A stretch of 33,261 nt of DNA from Amazonocrinis nigriterrae CENA67 (GCF_016056305.1 NZ_JAECZC010000099.1:2192-35452); one strand, 5' to 3'. Shown: positions 14,368 to 23,042, numbered from the stretch's first letter. The notes: generated from the sequence alone by a model not told the origin. A program made the numbers and translations.

Positions 14368-15261
14368 ATGTTGAGAATTGAAAATTTAAATAAGTCTTAT
14401 GGACAAAGAAAAGTTCTACAAAATTTGAATCTGCATATTGATTCAGGCGAAATTTACGGCTTATTAGGCGCAAATGGAGCCGGAAAGACGACGACAATTA
14501 ATATTATTTGCAATTTACTTAAAGCTGATAGTGGTAATATCAAAATCAATAATCAAGCTGTCTCTGAGGTGACAAAAAAAATAATTGGCATTGCACCTCA
14601 AGAGAATTTACTTTATAAAACTCTATCTTGTGAAGAAAATCTGAAATTTTTTGCAGATATTTACGGTTTAGACCGGCAAACTCGCCAAAGGCAAATAAAA
14701 CATACTCTCAGGGCTGTAAACTTATTAGATAGAGCTAAAAGTCCGGTAGAGACTCTTAGCGGCGGGATGCAGCGGCGGTTGAATATTGCAGTAGCTTTGG
14801 TACATCAGCCGAAGTTAGTAATTTTAGATGAACCGACTACAGGGTTAGATATTGAAGCAAGGTACGAAATTTGGGAATTAATTCGGCAACTGAAAAATCA
14901 AGGAATTACGATTTTACTGACGACTCATTTATTAGATGAAGCTGAGCGTCTTTGTGATAGAATTGGGATTATGAGAAATGGGCGAATTTTAGCTGAAGGT
15001 AGTTTACCAAAGTTACGCGCTTTGATTCCAGCTAAAGAAATTATAACAGTACAGACTACCCAAGAACAACAAGCGATCGCCCGCGCTCAAAAATACGGTT
15101 TCATCCACAGACGTTACGGTAACGAGTTAGCTTTTTGGTTATCAGAACAGCTAGAATTAAAAGAAATTCTTGCACGCTTTGAGGGCATAGCAATTGATTC
15201 AATTGCACGTCAGCCCATACGATTAGAGCATATTTATCTAGAACTCACGCAAAATAATTAG
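14368..15261 (+). CDS. ABC transporter ATP-binding protein, orphan DrrA/CcmA type
   Basis: A 297-residue ATPase. Walker A is GANGAGKTT (about 34-42), the Q-loop is APQENLLYKT, the signature is LSGGMQRRLNIAVAL, Walker B is LVILDEPTTGLD, and the switch His lies in TTHLLDEAERL. The ~70 residues after the core form the extra C-terminal domain of the DrrA/CcmA-type exporters, which pair with ABC-2 permeases. No permease lies next to it; the nearest ABC-2 permease is fraE, 14 kb away. The substrate is unknown. It starts at an ATG transcribed away from csx3. Confidence 0.92.
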   Translation: MLRIENLNKSYGQRKVLQNLNLHIDSGEIYGLLGANGAGKTTTINIICNLLKADSGNIKINNQAVSEVTKKIIGIAPQENLLYKTLSCEENLKFFADIYGLDRQTRQRQIKHTLRAVNLLDRAKSPVETLSGGMQRRLNIAVALVHQPKLVILDEPTTGLDIEARYEIWELIRQLKNQGITILLTTHLLDEAERLCDRIGIMRNGRILAEGSLPKLRALIPAKEIITVQTTQEQQAIARAQKYGFIHRRYGNELAFWLSEQLELKEILARFEGIAIDSIARQPIRLEHIYLELTQNN

Positions 15262-15322
15262 TAATTATGAAAAAAACTAAGAATACGTGAGTTTGACAGA
15301 TTTTGAAGAACCCCTCTCCAAA

Positions 15323-15345
15323 CCTCTCCCCGTTGCGGGGAGAGG
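15323..15345. terminator. GC-rich hairpin between convergent genes
   Basis: CCTCTCCCCG and CGGGGAGAGG form a perfect 10-bp stem with loop TTG, between the ends of the ABC ATPase (15261) and serC (15391), which converge. It probably ends transcription in one or both directions. The surrounding CCCCTCTCCAAACCTCTCC text is a repeat type often scattered in cyanobacterial genomes. No long T-run follows. Confidence 0.55.
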
Positions 15346-15390
15346 CTTAAAGATTATTTGCCTTTTTTGCTTCCCCTTCCCCTTCTAAAA

Positions 15391-16587
15391 TTAAACTACA
15401 GCAACTAACTCAGCTTTGACAGTAGCAAATGCCCAGTCTAACCAAGGAAGTAAGGCTTCTATGTCTGCGGTTTCTACTGTTGCTCCTCCCCAAATGCGTA
15501 ATCCGGGTGGTGCAGAGCGGTAGGGTGCGATATCGTAAGCCACTCCTTGCTTTTCGAGAAGTTTAGCTATTTTATTCGCAGATTTCGCTTGTTCTTCTGG
15601 GCTGAGGCTAGTAAACCAAGAATCGACAATCTTCAAGCAAATTGAGGTACAAGAGCGATTTTCTGGTTGCTGTGCCAAAAAGTCTGCCCAACTGCTTTGT
15701 TCTACCCACTTAGCGATCGCTGCTAAATTAGCTTCGCTACGATTAATTAAACCAGGAAGTCCGCCAATACTTTCTGCCCAGGTCAACCCATCAATGGCAT
15801 CTTCTACGCACAACATCGAGGGTGTATTGATAGTATCTCCTTTAAAGATGCCTTCAATCAGTTTGCCTTTTTGTGTGAGGCGAAACAGTTTAGGTATCGG
15901 CCAAGCTGGTTGATAACTTTCGAGTCGTTCCACAGCACGTGGTGAAAGTACAATCACACCATGTTGTGCTTCTCCACCCAAAACTTTTTGCCAAGAGTAA
16001 GTCACCACATCCAGCTTTTGCCAAGGTACATCCATGGCAAAAACCGCAGATGTGGCATCACAGATGGTAATTCCCTGACGGTCATCGGGAATCCAATCAC
16101 CATTTGCTACTCTCACACCTGATGTTGTGCCATTCCACAAAAACACCACATCATGACTAAAATCAACTTGACTTAAATCAGGTAAACTGCCGTAAGGTGC
16201 TTTGAGCAAACGAACATTAGGTAACTTCAATTCATCTGTGACATCTTTCACCCATTCTTGCCCAAAACTTTCCCATGCCAAGATATCGAGGGGGCGTTGT
16301 CCTAGTAATGACCACAATGCCATCTCTACTGCACCAGTGTCGGAAGCAGGAACGATGCCCAAACGATAATCAGCAGGAACACCCAGGATTTTCTTAGAAC
16401 GTTCTATAACTTCTGCTAATTTGGCTTTGCCATCCGCAGAACGATGGGAACGACCTACACAGGCGTTTTGCAGATGAGAAACAGACCAGCCAGGGCGTTT
16501 TGCACAAGGGCCGGAAGAGAAATGAGGAACGCGAGGCTTAGTTGTTGGAAGAGTAATATTCTCTGACATCGGTGCAGGGAGCTGCAT
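15391..16587 (-). CDS. serC: phosphoserine aminotransferase
   Basis: A 398-residue PLP-dependent transaminase of the alphaproteobacterial/methanogen-type SerC branch. It converts 3-phosphohydroxypyruvate and glutamate to phosphoserine in serine synthesis. Signatures are [13 protein letters not shown] near the N-terminus, [43 protein letters not shown] with the ring-binding Asp, and [16 protein letters not shown] with the PLP-binding Lys. Met1 at 16587 or Met7 (MSENITL) could be the start. It stands alone, convergent with the ABC ATPase gene. Confidence 0.94.
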   Translation of the reverse strand: MQLPAPMSENITLPTTKPRVPHFSSGPCAKRPGWSVSHLQNACVGRSHRSADGKAKLAEVIERSKKILGVPADYRLGIVPASDTGAVEMALWSLLGQRPLDILAWESFGQEWVKDVTDELKLPNVRLLKAPYGSLPDLSQVDFSHDVVFLWNGTTSGVRVANGDWIPDDRQGITICDATSAVFAMDVPWQKLDVVTYSWQKVLGGEAQHGVIVLSPRAVERLESYQPAWPIPKLFRLTQKGKLIEGIFKGDTINTPSMLCVEDAIDGLTWAESIGGLPGLINRSEANLAAIAKWVEQSSWADFLAQQPENRSCTSICLKIVDSWFTSLSPEEQAKSANKIAKLLEKQGVAYDIAPYRSAPPGLRIWGGATVETADIEALLPWLDWAFATVKAELVAVV

Positions 16588-16630
16588 TAGGTAGTGATCA
16601 TATTACATAGTACCGGAGAATCAGTGCTTT

Positions 16631-16729
16631 AGGAGCGGGGGAGCAGGAGGGTAGGGGAGATGAGGGGGATGAGGGAGATGAGGAAGAAATAACAACTGAC
16701 AACTGACCACTGACAACTGACAACTAACT
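16631..16729. repeat. purine-rich tract plus short tandem repeats
   Basis: 16631-16689 is a G/A-rich run of GGGGGAG/GATGAGG units, directly followed at 16691-16729 by tandem ACAACTGAC-type 7-10 base units. The same pair of repeat types recurs at 29720-29823, and single parts recur elsewhere in the window. It lies between serC and the rpmI promoter. No gene is supported here. Confidence 0.8.
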
Positions 16730-16756
16730 AAATTTTCCGGCTCTGTGCTATGGGCA

Positions 16757-16784
16757 TTAGAAACCAGGTTTATTAGTATATAAT
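16757..16784 (+). promoter_or_regulatory. candidate promoter of rpmI-rplT
   Basis: A perfect -10 box TATAAT at 16779-16784 is preceded, 16 bases upstream, by a weak -35 candidate TTAGAA (16757-16762). The rpmI start codon is 29 bases after the -10 box, leaving a short leader. The -35 match is poor, so only the -10 is well supported. Confidence 0.5.
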
Positions 16785-16813
16785 GAGGGATTGTGTCGAA
16801 TTGAAGCCAGCCC

Positions 16814-17011
16814 ATGCCTAAACTCAAGACTCGTAAAGCCGCAGCGAAGCGATTCCGTGCCACTGGCAGTGGTAAAATCGTGCGCCGAAAAGCTTTCAAA
16901 AACCACCTTTTAGAACACAAGAGTGGTAACAAAAAGCGTAACCTGTCCAAGACTACACTTGTACACGAACGCGACGAAGATAATGTACGCTTGATGCTCC
17001 CATATTTGTAA
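16814..17011 (+). CDS. rpmI: ribosomal protein L35
   Basis: A 65-residue, highly basic protein of the large ribosomal subunit. It has the L35 signature [20 protein letters not shown] and [14 protein letters not shown]. Length is normal for the family. It is followed after 19 bases by rplT, the usual pairing; infC, which often precedes it in other bacteria, is not here. Confidence 0.97.
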   Translation: MPKLKTRKAAAKRFRATGSGKIVRRKAFKNHLLEHKSGNKKRNLSKTTLVHERDEDNVRLMLPYL

Positions 17012-17030
17012 GTCCTTTAGGAATTAAATT

Positions 17031-17387
17031 ATGACCCGGGTAAAACGCGGTAACGTAGCTCGTAAACGCCGCAATAAAATTCTCAAAATAGCTAAAGGTT
17101 TTCGCGGTTCCCACTCAACTTTGTTTAGAACCGCTAACCAACAAGTGATGAAGGCACTTCGCAGTGCTTACCGCGATCGCAAAAAGAAAAAGCGCGATTT
17201 TCGTCGCCTGTGGATCACCCGTATCAACGCTGCTGCAAGACAACATGGTTTGAGTTACAGCCAGTTGATCGGCAATCTCAAAAAAGCTGATATCCAATTA
17301 AATCGCAAAATGCTAGCACAATTGGCAGTTCTTGATCCTGCTACCTTCGGCAAAGTCGCTGAATTAGCAACCCAACCTAAAGGATAA
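17031..17387 (+). CDS. rplT: ribosomal protein L20
   Basis: A 118-residue basic protein needed early in assembly of the large ribosomal subunit. The signature is [19 protein letters not shown], with [20 protein letters not shown] and [20 protein letters not shown], all typical of L20. Co-transcribed with rpmI. The next gene starts only 12 bases after its stop, so read-through into the binding-protein gene is possible. Confidence 0.97.
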   Translation: MTRVKRGNVARKRRNKILKIAKGFRGSHSTLFRTANQQVMKALRSAYRDRKKKKRDFRRLWITRINAAARQHGLSYSQLIGNLKKADIQLNRKMLAQLAVLDPATFGKVAELATQPKG

Positions 17388-17399
17388 AGGTGGTAACGG

Positions 17400-18215
17400 A
17401 TGAATAACCGATGTAACAGATGGCTAGCAATTAATCCGTTACATCTGGTATTATCCGCTGCCATTTTGATTATTTTCTGCTTTTCTATTTTGGGGACAGG
17501 ATTTAGCGCATCTGCCGCCCAATGGCCAGAAATCCAGCGGCGGGGCTATTTAAATATTGCTGTCAAAGATAACTTGCGTCCTTTGGGTTTTAGAGATGCT
17601 AACGGGAATTTGCAAGGTTTAGAAATTGACTTAGCAAAGCGCTTGGCAGCTGATTTGCTGGGTAAAGCAGATGCTGTCAAGTTGCAACCAGTAATAAATC
17701 GCGATCGCCTATCTGTAGTTTTAAACCAAAAAGTTGATTTGGCGATCGCCAGGGTGACAGCAACCAATTCACGCGCCCGCTTGGTCAGTCTCAGTGTTCC
17801 TTACTATTTTGATGGCACTTTCATAGTCACAAAAGATACTAATATTCAGCAGTTAAGAGATTTGGCAAAACGAAAAATCGCTGTAATCATGCATTCTGAC
17901 ACTATTGCCCAAGTGCGGTACTATGTGCCCAATGCAGAGTTAGTAGGAGTGAATTCTTATCAAGAAGCGCGAGAGCAAATAGAAAGCAATGCTGTAACAG
18001 CTTTTGCCGCAGATGCCAGCGTTCTCAGCGGTTGGGTACAACAATATCCCCAATATCGACTACTGCCAACCAAGCTATCAACTGAACCCTTATCAGTCGT
18101 AATGCCCAAAGGATTGCAGTACGATGAGTTAAGACGGCAGGTAAATGAAGCGATCGCTCGTTACATAGCCCAAGGCTGGCTCCAAGAACGTGTAAAATAT
18201 TGGGGCTTACCGTGA
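17400..18215 (+). CDS. periplasmic amino-acid-type solute-binding protein (SBP family 3)
   Basis: A 271-residue exported binding protein. A long signal peptide with hydrophobic core LVLSAAILIIFCFSILGTGF ends near ASAAQ (about residue 40). The mature part has the family 3 fold: GYLNIAVKDNLRPLGFRDAN, LQGLEIDLAKRLAADL, KVDLAIARVTATNSRARLVS, then YYFDGTFIVTK and a C-terminal half with AVTAFAADASVLSGW. It is likely to bind an amino acid or similar polar solute for an ABC importer; no importer permease or ATPase is adjacent. It starts 12 bases after rplT, which is an odd partner. Confidence 0.85.
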   Translation: MNNRCNRWLAINPLHLVLSAAILIIFCFSILGTGFSASAAQWPEIQRRGYLNIAVKDNLRPLGFRDANGNLQGLEIDLAKRLAADLLGKADAVKLQPVINRDRLSVVLNQKVDLAIARVTATNSRARLVSLSVPYYFDGTFIVTKDTNIQQLRDLAKRKIAVIMHSDTIAQVRYYVPNAELVGVNSYQEAREQIESNAVTAFAADASVLSGWVQQYPQYRLLPTKLSTEPLSVVMPKGLQYDELRRQVNEAIARYIAQGWLQERVKYWGLP

Positions 18216-18297
18216 AGTGGTCATTAGTTAGTGGTCAGTGGTCAGTGGTTAGTAGCAGAGAAAAAACAACTAACAACTGACAACTAACAACTGACAA
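18216..18297. repeat. short tandem repeat cluster with internal dyad
   Basis: After the binding-protein stop lie GTGGTCAGTGGTCAGTGG units followed by ACAACTAACAACTGACAACT units. The two halves are roughly inverted, so the transcript could fold into an imperfect hairpin. The units are the same as those at 16691, 26488, 27756 and 29780. Confidence 0.75.
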
Positions 18298-18348
18298 AAA
18301 GCTGATAATAGATATAGAAGCAACTTTTAATATTCATAATTAACGGCA

Positions 18349-18873
18349 ATGGATAACAATCTAGCGCTTGTGTATCTTTCGATTTTGGTGGGTTTACTCA
18401 CATTTACAGTTGTGAGTGTTTTTCGCCAGATTTTCAAAACTCGCAGACGTGAAAGTTCTCTGTCGAGGCTGCGAAACAAGTTGAGTAAAGAAAAGGGTAC
18501 GGCTCAAGAATATTACGAGTTAGCCAGTATTTATTCGGAAAAAAAAGTGTATTCCCAAGCCATAGCATTGTTTCAAAAAGCTCTCAAAGCTGCTGAAGAA
18601 GAAGGAGAAGAAAGTATTGCTCCTATTTACAATGGTCTGGGTTATGCTTACTTTGCCCAAGAGCAATATGACTTAGCAATTCGTCAATATAAAGAAGCTC
18701 TGAAATCTAAACCAGATTATGTCACAGCTTTAAATAATCTCGGTCACGCTTACGAACGCAAAAAATTAAATGCTCAGGCGTTACAAAGTTACGAAGAAGC
18801 ACTCAAAATTGCTCCTAAAAATGCCACTGCCAAACGCCGTGCTGAAACTTTGCGGCGCTTAGTTTCTGCATAA
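18349..18873 (+). CDS. ycf37: Ycf37-like TPR membrane protein
   Basis: A 174-residue protein with one N-terminal membrane segment (LALVYLSILVGLLTFTVVSV, residues 5-24), a basic stretch, then about three TPR units: AQEYYELASIYSEKKVYSQA, APIYNGLGYAYFAQEQYDLA and VTALNNLGHAYERKKLNAQA. Length and layout match Ycf37, a thylakoid protein that helps assemble or stabilise photosystem I in cyanobacteria and algae. TPR proteins are hard to name from the repeats alone, but the anchor plus three TPRs at this size is characteristic. Confidence 0.75.
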   Translation: MDNNLALVYLSILVGLLTFTVVSVFRQIFKTRRRESSLSRLRNKLSKEKGTAQEYYELASIYSEKKVYSQAIALFQKALKAAEEEGEESIAPIYNGLGYAYFAQEQYDLAIRQYKEALKSKPDYVTALNNLGHAYERKKLNAQALQSYEEALKIAPKNATAKRRAETLRRLVSA

Positions 18874-18894
18874 TTATTGAGTTGTTACGATTGT

Positions 18895-18947
18895 TGACTG
18901 TGAACTATGAATAGTCATCAGTCAACAGTCATCATTAATCAGTCAAA
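18895..18947. repeat. degenerate GTCAGTCA-type repeats overlapping the dapF-like stop
   Basis: TTGACTGTGAACT, CATCAGTCAACAGTCATC and AATCAGTCAA units fill the gap between the convergent ycf37 and dapF-like genes and run into the last codons of the latter. They are a looser form of the window's common short repeats. Confidence 0.55.
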
Positions 18948-19783
18948 TATTCAAAAATCTCCATCGAAATCAGCCCTTCAGCTACTTTAGTAACAGCACC
19001 TGTCATTGTTACTAAAAAATCATTATTAATCTCTATTGCAATTCGTCCCCCAGGCATGTGAACTGCAATTGAAGCATCACACAAACCCAAGTGATAAGCC
19101 ACAGCTGCCGCTGCACTGCTACTACTACCGGATGCTAGAGTGTAACCTGCTCCCCTTTCCCAAATCTCAATCTGGATATTTCCCCGGTCAATAACTTTCA
19201 TGAACTGAACATTGATACGGTTTGGAAAGTAAGGGTGAACTTCTATTTGAGAACCATATTTTTTGACTATTTCCGGCGTGACTTCAGGCATTTGTATAAC
19301 ACAATGGGGATTACCAATTGTCGCTGCACAGAAAGTAAAAGTTTTATCCTCAATTGTTATGCTTTCTTCCAGAACTTCTCTGGAATGTCCTGCAACAGGA
19401 ATCTTGTCACTGTGAAAGCTAACATAACCCATTTCTACTTGCACAGTGTTACCTGAATTAGCGACACACGCTTTCACTTTTCCGCCGAGTGTTTCGATAT
19501 CAAACTCTTCATCTCCAACAAGTTTTCTATCCCACAAGTAACGAGAAAAGATTCTCAATCCATTACCGCTTTTTTCTGCCTCGCTACCATCAGGATTAAA
19601 AATGCGTAATCTAAATTTTGCATTTTCAGATGGTAGTGGCCCAAACAAAATTCCATCAGAACCAATTCCAAAATTCCGGTGACAAATCCGCTGAATTTTT
19701 TCTGGAGTTAATTTAAAAGCTAAGTCTTTAGGAGCGATCACTAAATAATCGTTTCCGAGAGCATGATACTTGGAATATTTCAT
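18935..19783 (-). CDS. DapF-fold protein with both catalytic cysteines replaced by serine
   Basis: A 282-residue full-length diaminopimelate epimerase homologue, with KYHALGNDYLVI at the N-terminus, FNPDGSEAEKSGNGLRIFSR, the IGNPHCVIQM strand and ERGAGYTLASGSSSSAAAAV. In E. coli DapF the two bases that racemise the substrate are Cys73 (QCGNG) and Cys217 (ACGSG). Here the matching residues are Ser72 and Ser218. Residues expected to hold the substrate (Asn11, Asn63, Asn158, Glu209-Arg210) are kept. It is therefore unlikely to be the housekeeping DapF; it may act on another substrate or by another mechanism, as PhzF-type members of the fold do. Convergent with ycf37. Confidence 0.85.
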   Translation of the reverse strand: MKYSKYHALGNDYLVIAPKDLAFKLTPEKIQRICHRNFGIGSDGILFGPLPSENAKFRLRIFNPDGSEAEKSGNGLRIFSRYLWDRKLVGDEEFDIETLGGKVKACVANSGNTVQVEMGYVSFHSDKIPVAGHSREVLEESITIEDKTFTFCAATIGNPHCVIQMPEVTPEIVKKYGSQIEVHPYFPNRINVQFMKVIDRGNIQIEIWERGAGYTLASGSSSSAAAAVAYHLGLCDASIAVHMPGGRIAIEINNDFLVTMTGAVTKVAEGLISMEIFEYLTD

Positions 19784-19849
19784 TTGGAAAAGTATGACAA
19801 GTTACATAAATCTCTATCATACATAGTTAAAGGATTTTCAAAAAATAAA

Positions 19850-19923
19850 TATTTTGTGGGATGGGTGTCCTCACCCGTCTTTTGTATTTAGGGCAGGCAA
19901 GATACCCACCCCACAAGAAAATT
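19850..19923. repeat. palindromic intergenic repeat in the 305-base gap before the amine oxidase
   Basis: ATTTTGTGGGATGGGTGTC and GATACCCACCCCACAAGAAAA form imperfect inverted arms around TCACCCGTC...GGGCAGGCAA. This type of GTGGG-rich palindrome is common between cyanobacterial genes. The rest of the gap (19784-20088) is AT-rich and should hold the divergent promoters of the dapF-like and amine oxidase genes; I see no clear boxes. Confidence 0.7.
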
Positions 19924-20088
19924 TAGAATATTTTTTAGATTTTTTAGAATGGAAGTTACTTAAGTAACTAATACAAATAAACTAAGTTGCTCATCAAGAA
20001 CAAATAAATGTTAAATTAGCCTCTAAATCTATCGGTTTCCTAGCTCATACTTGGAAATAGTTAACTATACATTATTTTCAGCATGTAA

Positions 20089-22125
20089 ATGATGATTAAG
20101 AGGCTCAGGTTTTTTGGTTTAGTTATTACCATTATTGTTTTCATTTCCTTCTCTCTAACATTGATGGGGAGATTGTCTGCTCAACAGCCTTTTATTTATC
20201 ATCCTCTAACTCCGTTAACAGAAGTAGAAATTAGCACAGCCGTTTCAGTGATCAAAAAAGCAAAATCTTTAAGCGAAATGGCAGTGTTTCCAATTATTTC
20301 TCTACAAGAACCCGATAAAAATGAAGTGATTAATTTTACTCCTGGTAAACCATTTCAACGCCAAGCTTTTTTAGTGATTTATGAACGATGCCTTCGGAAA
20401 GGGCTTTGCCCAACGCAAAATCAAACCTATGAGGCTGTCGTTGACCTGCAAACCCAAACCCTCAGTTCTTGGAAACACATACCCTCAGTGCAACCTGCTA
20501 TTGTCAACCTGGAATATCCACTAGCAACGCAGGTAGTCAAAGCTGATCCTCGATGGCAAGCAGCAATGCAAAAGCGGGGAATTACAGATTTTGATCTAGT
20601 CAAAATTAATTGCTGGGCACCAGGAATCCTAAGTAAACAGGAAGAAATCACAGGTAATCGTCTTTGCCGGGGTCTATCTTACTATAAAGGCGATCGCTGG
20701 AACTATTACGGTAGTCCTATTGAAGGTGTGGTAGCAACAGTTAATTTAAATACAGGCAAAATCGCCAGCTTCGTAGATACAGGAATTGTTCCTTTCTCTA
20801 AGGAAAACTGGAATTACGATTTGCAGACTTTGGGTAAACTACTTACACCTCCTAAACTCTTAAAGATTCTGCAACCGCAAGGTACAAGTTTCCGCGTCAA
20901 TGGCAATGAAATTACTTGGCAAGGTTGGAAATTTCACTATCTCATGCATCCCCGCAGTGGCTTGGTGTTGTATCAAGTGACATACAAAGATGGGGAAAAT
21001 ATTCGACCAGTGTTATACCGCGCTAGTTTATCAGAAATGGTAGTACCTTACGGCGACCCTGATCCCACTTGGTCATTTAGAAATGCCTTTGATGTTGGCG
21101 AATACAACTTTGGTTTGCTAGCAAACACAATGGAATTAGGTAAGGAAATTCCGGAAAATGGGTTGTTGCTGGATGCTGTGTTTGCTAATGAACAGGGAGA
21201 ACCTTATGTAATGCCAGGAGTTATCGGTATTTATGAAAAAGATAACGGTATACTCTGGAAGCATTATGAGTATAACACCCAACGTAATGATGTCCGGCGC
21301 GATCGCGAATTAGTGATGACGATCAATGCAGCTGTTGACAACTATGATTACAGCATCAATTGGATCTTTCACCAAGATGGAACTTTGGAGTTACAAAACG
21401 AATTAACGGGTATTGTACTGGCGCAGGGAACAGCTGCCGAAAAGCAGTCTGATGATAATTCTTATGGTCGATTAATTGCAAAAAATACTGTCGGGGTGAA
21501 CCATCAGCACTTTTTCAACTACCGCTTAGATATGGATGTAGATGGTCAGGCTAATTCTGTCATGGAAATGAATGTGAAAGGTCTGCCAATAGATGAGAAA
21601 AATCCTTTAGGAAATGCGATCGCATTAGAAGAAACACCATTAACAAAAGAAACAACTGCTGTGCGTGATATTGACATGAAACACAGCCGGGAATGGATGA
21701 TTGTGAATGCAGAAAATAAAAATGCTTTGGGGGCTGCTCCTGGGTATATGCTGATGCCAGGCAGCAATTCAATATTTTTCCCTGTGGAAGGTGCAGAAAT
21801 CAGACAAAAGGCTGAATTTGCCACTCATCATGTTTGGTTAACGAGATATAAACCTAACGAACTCTACGCTGGTGGTGATTATCCTAACCAAACTCAGCCA
21901 GGACAAGGTTTACCGAAGTATATCTCTAATGACGAGCCTTTAATCAATCAAGATATCGTACTGTGGTACACAATGGGCGTTACTCATGTGCCGCGACCAG
22001 AAGATTGGCCTGTAATGCCAGTTCATCGAGTTGGGTTTAAGCTAGTTCCTAGAGGATTCTTTAGTCGCAATCCAGCTATCAATTTACCTGAGTCGGTGGC
22101 TGTGAGTAAATCTGGTAATAAGTAA
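20089..22125 (+). CDS. copper amine oxidase (primary-amine oxidase), exported
   Basis: A 678-residue copper/topaquinone enzyme that oxidises primary amines to aldehydes, giving H2O2 and ammonia. An N-terminal hydrophobic segment (FGLVITIIVFISFSLTLMG, 9-27) is a signal peptide or anchor, so it acts outside the plasma membrane. Catalytic Asp335 lies in RNAFDVGEYNFG. Tyr419 in AAVDNYDYSINW is the topaquinone precursor. Copper ligands are His472 and His474 (NHQHFF), with a third probably His633 in THVPRPEDWPVMP. All key residues are present and the length is normal. No neighbouring gene points to the substrate. Confidence 0.93.
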   Translation: MMIKRLRFFGLVITIIVFISFSLTLMGRLSAQQPFIYHPLTPLTEVEISTAVSVIKKAKSLSEMAVFPIISLQEPDKNEVINFTPGKPFQRQAFLVIYERCLRKGLCPTQNQTYEAVVDLQTQTLSSWKHIPSVQPAIVNLEYPLATQVVKADPRWQAAMQKRGITDFDLVKINCWAPGILSKQEEITGNRLCRGLSYYKGDRWNYYGSPIEGVVATVNLNTGKIASFVDTGIVPFSKENWNYDLQTLGKLLTPPKLLKILQPQGTSFRVNGNEITWQGWKFHYLMHPRSGLVLYQVTYKDGENIRPVLYRASLSEMVVPYGDPDPTWSFRNAFDVGEYNFGLLANTMELGKEIPENGLLLDAVFANEQGEPYVMPGVIGIYEKDNGILWKHYEYNTQRNDVRRDRELVMTINAAVDNYDYSINWIFHQDGTLELQNELTGIVLAQGTAAEKQSDDNSYGRLIAKNTVGVNHQHFFNYRLDMDVDGQANSVMEMNVKGLPIDEKNPLGNAIALEETPLTKETTAVRDIDMKHSREWMIVNAENKNALGAAPGYMLMPGSNSIFFPVEGAEIRQKAEFATHHVWLTRYKPNELYAGGDYPNQTQPGQGLPKYISNDEPLINQDIVLWYTMGVTHVPRPEDWPVMPVHRVGFKLVPRGFFSRNPAINLPESVAVSKSGNK

Positions 22126-22197
22126 GTTGGTACTATTGCACAAGTACTTCTGATACCAATTATGCGGTATCTTAGGTTCTAAGCCAAAGGAAACCGC

Positions 22198-22407
22198 ATG
22201 ACACAGGGAAATCAACCAAACGACTTTGAAAGATCGGAAAATGAAAACTGGGATTGCCAAACATAAACAAGAGAATGGTCTGCGGCTGCAACAGAACTCG
22301 CTTGTTTTGCCCTTGCAAGGTTGAAAAACAAAGATTTAATCGAAATAATTGATACTAAGCGAGGAACTCTCAGATTTGTTTGTATTTTTAGGGATAAAGG
22401 ACAATGA
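22198..22407 (+). pseudogene. small reading frame with in-frame stop, joined to the next gene by ATGA
   Basis: From the ATG at 22198 the frame reads MTQGNQPNDFERSENENWDC, then QT, a TAA at 22264-22266, and continues in the same frame with TREWSAAATELACFALARLK and NKDLIEIIDTKRGTLRFVCI to a TGA at 22405-22407. That TGA shares bases with the ATG of the next gene at 22404, as in an operon. The protein-like sequence on both sides of the TAA suggests a 69-codon gene broken by one nonsense codon. The other option is a start after the TAA, for example the TTG in the AGG-TTG codons. The function is not recognised. Confidence 0.5.
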
Positions 22408-22655
22408 CAGAAGCACAATTAACAGCAACTCAAATACCTGTTAATGAATTGATAGGTATGCTTACTGCTATAGGCAATCAAGACTATTCTAGATTTCAAG
22501 AACTAGAAACTGTTTTTGTCTCTCAACATGGTGAAGAAGTTTGGCAGGAAGTTTTTAACTTTCGTCTTTTGCCTGCATTAGATAAGCCAGCTAGTCAGTG
22601 GTTACTAAATCAATGGTTAAGTGCGGGTATTAACAGTATCAAGAAAATAGAATAA
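22404..22655 (+). CDS. small conserved-looking hypothetical protein
   Basis: An 83-residue, mostly helical acidic protein (IPVNELIGMLTAIGNQDYSR, EEVWQEVFNFRLLPALD, PASQWLLNQWLSAGI). The ATG overlaps the stop of the decayed frame upstream, and GGGATAAAGGACA provides a purine-rich site before it. I do not recognise the family. It ends 387 bases before chlB. Reading-frame quality and amino acid make-up look genuine, but the function is unknown. Confidence 0.6.
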   Translation: MTEAQLTATQIPVNELIGMLTAIGNQDYSRFQELETVFVSQHGEEVWQEVFNFRLLPALDKPASQWLLNQWLSAGINSIKKIE

Positions 22656-23042
22656 TTGTTGTTAAAAGTTAGCAATTGACCTAATTCCTTATGTTTACGC
22701 TCAAAAAAAGCGCCACTTAGTCATAAATTATTCTCACAAAGCAAAGCCTTGTGAGAATGTAAAGCAAAATTAAGGTAAAAAAATAGTTAATTCAGCACAT
22801 TAACTTTGATAACAAATTTGCCGAAAAAATTAAGTTTTATTTAACTTCAACAACACAAATATTGTTAAAATTAGAAGCTACATCCCAATCAATAAAGGCA
22901 TTTGAGCGATCGCAACCTAGATAAAATTTGCTAGTTTGCCAACTTCTTGGAGGTGACAAGTTTTGCGACAATCAGAAGCGATTTAATTAATCATCATGCA
23001 CTCATAGTCCGTGTTATTTGAGTTGACAAGGGAGAACACAAC
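22656..23042. promoter_or_regulatory. 387-base non-coding leader/promoter region of chlB
   Basis: There is no gene here. A 9-bp inverted repeat TTCTCACAA (22731-22739) / TTGTGAGAA (22749-22757) could end the upstream transcript, though no T-run follows. The rest is AT-rich and should contain the chlB promoter; GGAGGTGACA (22950-22959) is purine-rich but 84 bases from the start. An AAGGGAGAA close to the ATG (23030-23038) serves as ribosome binding site. Confidence 0.45.

Noticed and set aside
16621-16950. 109-codon minus-strand frame upstream of rpmI
   Set aside because: It is antisense to rpmI and its tail is a translated purine-rich repeat (Pro/His-rich low complexity).
18935-19783. Standard diaminopimelate epimerase annotation (dapF)
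   Set aside because: Both catalytic cysteines are serines, so the usual product name would be misleading.
22212-22418. 68-codon minus-strand frame before the small gene at 22404
   Set aside because: The plus strand here has a better gene-like frame joined by ATGA to the next gene; the minus frame looks like its shadow.
22656-23042. NtcA-type operator (GTA-N8-TAC) ahead of chlB
   Set aside because: I found no matching spaced half-sites with a properly placed -10 box.
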